Source: an uncultured Bacilli bacterium
GTDB lineage: Bacteria; Bacillota_I; Bacilli_A; RF39; UBA660
Assembly (NCBI GenBank): GCA_947631895.1
Contig: CANRMU010000064.1
Location: 1-5,737, forward strand
DNA: 5,737 nt
Reading direction: 5' to 3'
Below the pieces are notes generated by a model. The model ran no database searches, had not been told where the DNA came from, and was given only the letters and a program-made list of their open reading frames with translations. Positions 1-4,067 of the stretch are shown one piece after another. Both the position numbers and the translations under genes were made by a program. Position 1 is the first letter of the stretch. Every line of letters begins with the position of its first letter.

Positions 1-1
1 C

Positions 2-1081
2 AGGTCCTGGAACGCCTTGTGGTCCAGTTGGTCCCGTTGGTCCTTGAAGACCTGGAAAACCTTGTTCACCCATTTCGCCACGTTCACCTTTAGGTCCCAT
101 TGGACCTATATCTCCTTGTGGTCCTGTAGGTCCAGTTGGTCCTGTAGGCCCATCGATTCCTTGCGGACCAATTTGTCCTGGAGGACCTTGCACGCCTTGC
201 GGTCCAATACTTCCTTGCTCACCACGTGGTCCTTGTTCTCCTCTTGGACCTTCAAGTCCTTGAATTCCTTGTTCACCACGAGGACCTTGAACTCCTTGAT
301 CACCTTGAGGGCCTTGAATACCACGTTCGCCTTGGGGACCCATCGGTCCAACTGGTCCTTGCGGTCCAATAGGGCCTTGAGGTCCCGTCTCTCCTTGATC
401 ACCTTTAGGACCTTTTATCACGCCAACATTTTCCCAATCTTGAGTTTCATTAGACCAAACATATAAGTTCTCGCCAACTAAATAGCTTTGGCCAATCTCT
501 CCAGTAGGGTGTTCAGCTTTTAGCTCGCTTATCGTATCGTAAGAACCTAAAATTGTCACACTTGTACCTGGTGGGCCCATTTCGCCTTTCTCGCCCATTT
601 CGCCTTGAGGTCCTGGAATTCCCATTGGTCCCATTGGTCCCATCGGTCCTTCAATACCTTGAGGTCCCGTAGGTCCCACAGGACCTTGGGCACCAGGATT
701 TCCTTGTGGACCCATAATTCCTTGAGGTCCAACTGGACCAATAATTCCTTGTGGTCCTTCCATTCCCATTGGACCTGTCGGACCCATTTGTCCTTCTTCA
801 CCTTTAAATCTTCCCACATTTAACCAATTATCAGAATTATTTGCCCAAACATATAAATCATCACCAATAATAAATGCTTCTCCAGCTTCACCAGTAGGAT
901 AAGCATCAATTAATTCTTCTACCGAATCATAAACACCTAAAATCGAAATTCCACCACCACTAGGTCCCGTAGGCCCCGTAGGTCCTGGAATTAATTTATA
1001 ACAATTATAGCTAACATTCATTTGTTTACGGGCTTTCTTAACTTTTTCTAAGGCCTTATAATAATTACTGTCCATAAACAT
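2..1081 (-). CDS. Collagen-like (Gly-X-Y) protein with two aromatic modules, 3' end outside the window
   Basis: The reading frame is open for 360 codons from ATG at 1079-1081 to the left edge, so the C-terminus is missing. Layout: a polar, Lys-rich N-terminus (residues 1-31) with no hydrophobic signal peptide and a Cys at 27; a short GPTGPTGPSGG linker; a 50-residue non-collagen module (45-94); 27 perfect Gly-X-Y triplets (94-174); a second related module (175-224); and at least 45 more triplets (from 224). The tracts are rich in GPQ, GPT, GPM, GEQ and GER and have no interruptions. Such tracts form triple helices in bacterial surface proteins and spore-surface BclA-like filaments. The missing signal peptide and a sporulation-type -10 element upstream favour a spore-surface role; a phage-fibre origin is the alternative. 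The GC content is far above the neighbours, largely because Gly and Pro codons dominate. The collagen-like call is firm and the location is inferred. Confidence 0.93.
   Translation of the reverse strand, partial: MFMDSNYYKALEKVKKARKQMNVSYNCYKLIPGPTGPTGPSGGGISILGVYDSVEELIDAYPTGEAGEAFIIGDDLYVWANNSDNWLNVGRFKGEEGQMGPTGPMGMEGPQGIIGPVGPQGIMGPQGNPGAQGPVGPTGPQGIEGPMGPMGPMGIPGPQGEMGEKGEMGPPGTSVTILGSYDTISELKAEHPTGEIGQSYLVGENLYVWSNETQDWENVGVIKGPKGDQGETGPQGPIGPQGPVGPMGPQGERGIQGPQGDQGVQGPRGEQGIQGLEGPRGEQGPRGEQGSIGPQGVQGPPGQIGPQGIDGPTGPTGPTGPQGDIGPMGPKGERGEMGEQGFPGLQGPTGPTGPQGVPGP
410..559 (-). other. Aromatic module 2 of the collagen-like protein (residues 175-224)
   Basis: This is the second copy of the 50-residue module, exactly 130 codons (390 bp) after the first. 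It keeps ILG-YD, PTGE, LYVW, the later Trp, NVG and the closing KG. Its codons end in G or C more often (GAG, GGC, AGC, CAC, TAC) than those of module 1, so the duplication is old or the copies have separate origins. No third copy appears in the remaining 136 residues before the window edge. Confidence 0.75.
621..649 (-). repeat. Tandem 9-bp repeat encoding Gly-Pro-Met triplets
   Basis: On the plus strand the nonamer CATTGGTCC occurs twice in tandem, followed by a near copy CATCGGTCC. Read on the minus strand they encode GPM-GPM-GPM. Similar near-perfect 9-bp units encode GPT runs around 122-148 and 23-40. Such tracts allow gain or loss of triplets by replication slippage without breaking the frame. 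Confidence 0.8.
800..949 (-). other. Aromatic module 1 of the collagen-like protein (residues 45-94)
   Basis: This 50-residue block interrupts the collagen pattern. Key features are ILG-YD near its start, PTGE in the middle, the signature LYVW, then a Trp and NVG just before the Gly-X-Y tract resumes. I recall similar short modules between collagen-like stretches of other Firmicutes proteins, where they resemble small carbohydrate-binding folds. That comparison is from memory and the binding role is not shown here. It is identical to module 2 at 24 of 50 aligned positions, without gaps. Confidence 0.75.
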
Positions 1082-1089
1082 TTCACCTC
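1082..1089 (-). promoter_or_regulatory. Ribosome binding site with two possible starts for the collagen-like gene
   Basis: On the minus strand AGAGGTGAA lies directly before ATG-TTT-ATG. It matches the extended anti-Shine-Dalgarno complement (GGAGGTGA) well. From the GAGG core to the first ATG (1079-1081) is 4 nt, which is short. To the second ATG (1073-1075) it is 10 nt, which is long. I annotate the first ATG; the protein may start two residues later. Confidence 0.65.
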
Positions 1090-1094
1090 TTATA

Positions 1095-1122
1095 TATTCT
1101 ATGATAATAAAAAGATAATGTT
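1095..1122 (-). promoter_or_regulatory. Putative sporulation-type (sigma-K/sigma-E) promoter of the collagen-like gene
   Basis: On the minus strand CATAGAATA (1095-1103) matches the known sigma-K -10 pattern CATAnnnTA completely, and its first eight bases also fit the sigma-E pattern CATAnAnT. Fifteen bases upstream is AACA (1119-1122), fitting the loose sigma-K -35 core mACm; the usual spacing is about one base longer. The predicted transcript start (about 1088) leaves only about 7-10 nt before the ATG, which is tight and weakens the call. Chance matches are possible in such AT-rich DNA. Confidence 0.45.
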
Positions 1123-1129
1123 TTAAGAA

Positions 1130-1158
1130 TTTACAATTACATAAGTTATTGATATAAT
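1130..1158 (+). promoter_or_regulatory. Sigma-A-type promoter for the 77-residue gene
   Basis: TTTACA (1130-1135, five of six consensus bases) and a perfect TATAAT (1153-1158) are separated by exactly 17 bases. Transcription would start near 1165, at the GGGAG ribosome binding site (1166-1170), 10 nt before the ATG. The short leader leaves no room for a riboswitch or attenuator. Confidence 0.72.
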
Positions 1159-1180
1159 TTTTATAGGGAGTGTAAATTAA

Positions 1181-1414
1181 ATGAAGAAAGATTTATATGA
1201 TAAAACTATTAATTTTGATTATTCTAAATTGCCAAATGAATTACAAGAAATGATTAAAAAATTAGAAGAATATGATAAAACTGGTGATTGGTTTAATTAT
1301 GATATTTTGTTTGACGAATTGGAAATTACTGGTAAAACATATTTAAGAAATAGACAAATTACTGAGCAAGAATATGAAAAAATTTTAAATAAGTATGGGT
1401 GGTTATATGATTGA
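1181..1414 (+). CDS. Small acidic hypothetical protein (77 aa), upstream partner of a HipA-like kinase remnant
   Basis: Intact 77-codon gene with its own good promoter and a GGGAGTG ribosome binding site 10 nt before ATG. The product is soluble and rich in charged and aromatic residues. It has no membrane segment and no recognisable DNA-binding motif; there are likely helices around 19-34 (ELQEMIKKLEEYDKTG) and 60-73. Its stop overlaps the start of the next reading frame by 8 nt (ATGATTGA), which implies translational coupling. That next frame begins like a HipA/CtkA-family kinase. From memory, small proteins of this kind precede such kinases in Firmicutes, so an antitoxin or cognate-partner role is possible, but nothing in the sequence proves it. 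The gene stays open although its partner is broken. I am sure it is a coding gene, not of its function. Confidence 0.82.
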   Translation: MKKDLYDKTINFDYSKLPNELQEMIKKLEEYDKTGDWFNYDILFDELEITGKTYLRNRQITEQEYEKILNKYGWLYD

Positions 1415-1788
1415 TATTTTAAATTTAAATAATTGCGTTGAAAGCAGTCTTAGCTATGGAGGTCATGGTGGAGATAAATTAGGTATTATATACAATAATG
1501 AAAAATGGTTTATAAAATACCCAAAATCCACAAAGAGTTTAGAAAATGTAGGTTAAGTTATTCAACAACGCCTTTATCATAATATTTAAGATCCACGATA
1601 TATCAGAGTATTGGTCTTTTAACTCATGAATGGTTTATATGGATAAAAATAAATATTTTAAAGAATTACCTAATCAATATGAAGGCATAAAAATTATAGG
1701 TGATATTAGTAAAGATTTTTATTTGCAAATGTTAAAATATCGTTATGAAAAAGTTTTATTACCAGCATACAATAATTTAATCAAATAG
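1407..1788 (+). pseudogene. Degraded HipA/CtkA-like kinase gene (frameshift, nonsense codon, internal deletion)
   Basis: The frame from ATG 1407 gives 49 residues ending at TAA 1554-1556. It resembles the N-terminus of small HipA-like Ser/Thr kinases: YGGH (17-20), the Gly-rich GGDKLGI (21-27) and WFIKYPK (34-40), whose Lys would contact ATP. A one-base loss near 1554 explains the stop. From 1556 the shifted frame reads SYSTTPLS, then TAA (1580-1582) where a Glu would be expected, then YLRSTIYQSIG and on to about THE (1630). The last part, 1630-1788, is in a third frame and gives 52 residues (DISKDFYLQMLKYRYEKVLLP and on) resembling the family's C-terminus. Intact members have about 300 residues, so some 180, including the catalytic loop, appear deleted. 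No kinase can be made. Its 3' end overlaps the sigK 3' end tail to tail. The family call is from remembered motifs. Confidence 0.66.
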
Positions 1789-2473
1789 TATTTTTACTTT
1801 TGATAAATTCTTTTAGCATTTTCATTAAAGCTCTTTTTTCAATTCTAGATACATAACTTCTAGAAATATTCATTTCCTTAGCAATTTCTTTTTGAGTTTG
1901 TTCTTTAGTATTATTAAGTCCGTATCTTTTAATAATAATTTGTTTTTCTCTAGGGGTTAAAAGTTTTAAATAACTATTTAATAAAATAATATTATCTTTT
2001 GTATGAATAACCGTATCAAAATCTTCACTTTTATCTTTAACAACATCAATTAAATTAATTTCATTACCATCTTTATCATAACAAATTGATTCATTTAAAC
2101 TAATATTTTTATAAGATTCACCTTTAATACTTCTAAAATACATTAAAATTTCATTTTGAATACATTTAGCAATATAGGTAGTTAATTTAATATTTTTTTC
2201 TAAATTATAAGAATCAACCCCTTTTATTAACCCAATCGTACCAATACTAATTAAATCATCAGTTTCACTATCTTTAACGTCAAATTTTTTAACTATATGC
2301 GCAACTAATCTTAAATTATGTTCTATTAATTTATTTCTGGCTTCTTCATCAGAATGAAGCATTTTAATAATACATTCATGTTCTTCTTCGCTACTTAATG
2401 GTTCAGGAAAAACTTGATTAGAATAACTTCCTGTAAAAAATAGCATTTGTCTTATTAATTCAAATAAAAACAT
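1781..2473 (-). CDS. sigK: RNA polymerase sporulation sigma factor SigK (pro-sigma-K), uninterrupted
   Basis: A 230-residue sigma-70-family protein that directs late mother-cell transcription during sporulation (coat, outer-layer and maturation genes). Region 2 spans about 47-116, with IEHNLRLVAHIVKKF and DLISIGTIGLIKG (core binding and -10 recognition). Region 4 spans about 165-221, with TPREKQIIIKRYGL and the helix-turn-helix ending ISRSYVSRIEKRALMKM (-35 recognition). These blocks and FPEPLS match Bacillus SigK better than SigE. The first 16 residues are hydrophobic and end at GS-Y, aligning with the 20-residue inhibitory pro-sequence that SpoIVFB removes in Bacillus, but slightly shorter. 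The gene is contiguous, with no skin-type element splitting it. The start follows AAGGATGTGA, 8 nt from the GGA core. It is divergent from yqeG and convergent, with an 8-nt overlap, with the kinase remnant. The stop is TGA. Confidence 0.94.
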   Translation of the reverse strand: MFLFELIRQMLFFTGSYSNQVFPEPLSSEEEHECIIKMLHSDEEARNKLIEHNLRLVAHIVKKFDVKDSETDDLISIGTIGLIKGVDSYNLEKNIKLTTYIAKCIQNEILMYFRSIKGESYKNISLNESICYDKDGNEINLIDVVKDKSEDFDTVIHTKDNIILLNSYLKLLTPREKQIIIKRYGLNNTKEQTQKEIAKEMNISRSYVSRIEKRALMKMLKEFIKSKNTI

Positions 2474-2493
2474 AATTCACATCCTTCATCAAA

Positions 2494-2501
2494 ATTTTAT
2501 G
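2494..2501 (-). promoter_or_regulatory. Putative sigma-E-type -10 element of sigK
   Basis: On the minus strand CATAAAAT fits the sigma-E -10 pattern CATAnAnT exactly. It would start transcription near 2487, placing the ribosome binding site inside a leader of about 14 nt. In Bacillus, sigK is first transcribed by sigma-E (with SpoIIID), so the match makes biological sense. I see no convincing sigma-E -35 sequence at 13-15 nt, so confidence is moderate. Confidence 0.5.
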
Positions 2502-2522
2502 ATTAATAAGCTATTTTATTAA

Positions 2523-2551
2523 TTGCTAAATAGTTTAAAAAATTATATAAT
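2523..2551 (+). promoter_or_regulatory. Sigma-A-type promoter of the yqeG-yqeH-mutL operon
   Basis: TTGCTA (2523-2528, four of six consensus bases) and a perfect TATAAT (2546-2551) are 17 bases apart. Transcription would start near 2558, giving a leader of about 22 nt that carries GAAAGGA (2566-2572), 7 nt before the yqeG ATG. The site lies back to back with the sigK promoter region. Confidence 0.7.
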
Positions 2552-2579
2552 TATTTATAGTTAGAGAAAGGATTAGCTT

Positions 2580-3101
2580 ATGGATATATTTAGACCTGAT
2601 ATTTATCAAAAAAGTATTTATTCAATTAATTATCAAAAATTAAAAAAAGCTGGAATTAAATGCTTAATTTTTGATTTAGATAATACCATTGCACCTAAAG
2701 AATTAGAAATACCTGACCAAAAATTATTAGATTTTTTTGGCGAATTAGATGAAATGGGTTTTTATTTAGCAATAGTATCTAATGCTTCTAAAAAAAGAGT
2801 GACTCCTTTTAAAGAAAAATGTAACCTTAATAGTGCCTATCATGCTTTTAAGCCTAGTAAAAAGAAGTACTTAAAAGTAATGGATTTATATCATGTTAAA
2901 GATATTGAAGTAGCCTGTATTGGAGATCAATTATTAACCGATATTTTAGGAGCTAATAAATTACAATTAACGAGTATTTTAGTTAATCCTATTAATGACC
3001 ATGAAATGTTTTTTACCAAAATTAATCGTTTAATAGAAAAAAGAATTTTTAAAAAATTAACTAAGAAAGGCTTATTTAAAAAAGGAGAATATTATGATTA
3101 A
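2580..3101 (+). CDS. yqeG: YqeG family HAD-IIIA-type phosphatase
   Basis: A 173-residue HAD-superfamily hydrolase, about the normal YqeG length. All four HAD motifs are visible: motif I DLDNT with nucleophile Asp32 and general acid/base Asp34; motif II Ser67 in VSNAS; motif III Lys91 in FKPSKKK; motif IV GDQLLTD (115-121) with metal-binding Asp116 and Asp121. The N-terminal FRPDIY is typical of YqeG. There is no signal peptide or membrane segment, so the protein is cytoplasmic; the C-terminus (about 148-169) is strongly basic. The physiological substrate of YqeG is not established to my knowledge; conserved linkage to the ribosome-assembly GTPase YqeH suggests a related job. The start is supported by GAAAGGA 7 nt upstream. 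The last 8 nt overlap the yqeH start (ATGATTAA), implying coupled translation. Confidence 0.93.
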   Translation: MDIFRPDIYQKSIYSINYQKLKKAGIKCLIFDLDNTIAPKELEIPDQKLLDFFGELDEMGFYLAIVSNASKKRVTPFKEKCNLNSAYHAFKPSKKKYLKVMDLYHVKDIEVACIGDQLLTDILGANKLQLTSILVNPINDHEMFFTKINRLIEKRIFKKLTKKGLFKKGEYYD

Positions 3102-4065
3102 GACTTGTCTTGGTTGTGGGGTAAAACTTCAATGTACTGATGAAAAAAAGATAGGATATGTTCCTTTAGAAGTATTAAATAAAGGTTATTGTAAGCGTTG
3201 CTACAAATTAACTCATTATAATGATTTTAAAGATGCTTATCAAAAAGTTAATCCTAAAGATATTTTAAAAAAATTAGAGAATAAAAAAGGATTTTGTTTT
3301 TTTCTATTAGACTTAGTTAATTTAAATAGAGAAGCCTTTAATTATTATCATCAAATAAAAATGCCTAAAATATTAATTATTAATAAAGCAGATATAATTC
3401 CTCAAAATATTCTTTATGAAAAAATTAAAATTTGGCTTCAAAATAATTTTCAAATAAAAGAAGATATTTTATTTGTAAGTACGAAAAAAAATATTGGTAT
3501 AACAAAACTACAAAATTTAATTGAACAGATAAATGAACCAATCTATTTTTTAGGTATGACTAATGTGGGTAAATCATCATTATTAAATAAATTATTTGAT
3601 TTAGAAAAACCTCTTACAACATCAATGTTACCTAATACAACTCTAGATTTTATTAAAATAAAAACTAAAAAGATAGTTTATGATACAGTAGGTTTTCCAT
3701 ACCTTTGTGAAATATCTAATGATTATCTTAAAAAAATGATGATTAATGAAGAAATTCATCCTAAAAATATGCCAATTAAAAAAGAAGCTAGTTTATTAAT
3801 CGAGGATATAGTTAGAATAAAAATTGATATTGATAGTAGTATAACTTGTTTTTTTAGTAAAAATTTAAAGATTAGTAAAATATATGATAATAATAAATTA
3901 TATTTAGATGAAAAACCATTAATTATTAAAGTACCTGCTTATTCTAATGTTTTTATTAAAGGTCTTGGTTTTGGTTATATAAAAAATGCTTGTACTTTAA
4001 CAGTTTATCATTTAGATGAAAATTTAATAGAAGTTTTACCATCATTTTGGGGGAAGGTGTTTTAA
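3094..4065 (+). CDS. yqeH: YqeH, circularly permuted ribosome-biogenesis GTPase
   Basis: A 323-residue cytoplasmic GTPase needed for 30S ribosomal subunit assembly in Bacillus. An N-terminal zinc finger uses CLGC (Cys5, Cys8) and CKRC (Cys33, Cys36). The GTPase motifs then appear in the permuted order G4-G5-G1-G2-G3: NKAD (97-100), VST (128-130), the P-loop GMTNVGKSS (154-162), PNTTLD (180-185) and DTVG (197-200). A C-terminal domain (about 201-323) follows, with GLGFGYI near 290. Two positions are unusual: G2 reads PNTT instead of PGTT, and G3 reads DTVG instead of the common DTPG. The protein is about 40 residues shorter than B. subtilis YqeH. AAAGGAG lies 6 nt before the ATG, inside yqeG. 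The next gene, mutL, starts 2 nt after the stop; in Bacillus the neighbour is instead an aro gene. Confidence 0.94.
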   Translation: MIKTCLGCGVKLQCTDEKKIGYVPLEVLNKGYCKRCYKLTHYNDFKDAYQKVNPKDILKKLENKKGFCFFLLDLVNLNREAFNYYHQIKMPKILIINKADIIPQNILYEKIKIWLQNNFQIKEDILFVSTKKNIGITKLQNLIEQINEPIYFLGMTNVGKSSLLNKLFDLEKPLTTSMLPNTTLDFIKIKTKKIVYDTVGFPYLCEISNDYLKKMMINEEIHPKNMPIKKEASLLIEDIVRIKIDIDSSITCFFSKNLKISKIYDNNKLYLDEKPLIIKVPAYSNVFIKGLGFGYIKNACTLTVYHLDENLIEVLPSFWGKVF

Positions 4066-4067
4066 AA

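Noticed and set aside
404..412. KGD sequence in the second collagen tract as an integrin-like binding motif
   Set aside because: GPKGDQ is a routine triplet combination in collagen-like proteins, and nothing else here supports host-cell binding.
1..800. Dense short repeats that might suggest a CRISPR array or minisatellite
   Set aside because: The period is 9 bp, follows the reading frame and encodes Gly-X-Y triplets. There are no unique spacers of 25-40 bp.
17..823. Several open frames opposite to or shifted within the collagen-like gene, rich in Ser/Trp/Leu or in Lys/Leu/Asp
   Set aside because: They are by-products of the regular Gly-X-Y codon pattern, which seldom makes stops in other frames. 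They have no ribosome sites and implausible compositions.
1135..1150. Imperfect 16-bp palindrome AATTACATAAGTTATT between the -35 and -10 of the 77-residue gene
   Set aside because: Its position would suit an operator, but only six of eight base pairs match and such partial symmetry is common in DNA this AT-rich.
1412..1414. Possible reading of UGA as Trp, given the AT-rich, mollicute-like composition
   Set aside because: The recognised proteins use UGG for Trp, and UGA ends both the 77-residue gene and sigK at sensible places.
1630..1788. A 52-codon open frame as an independent small gene
   Set aside because: No ribosome binding site precedes it. Its product reads like the C-terminal end of the kinase family whose N-terminus lies just upstream, so it fits better as part of the pseudogene.
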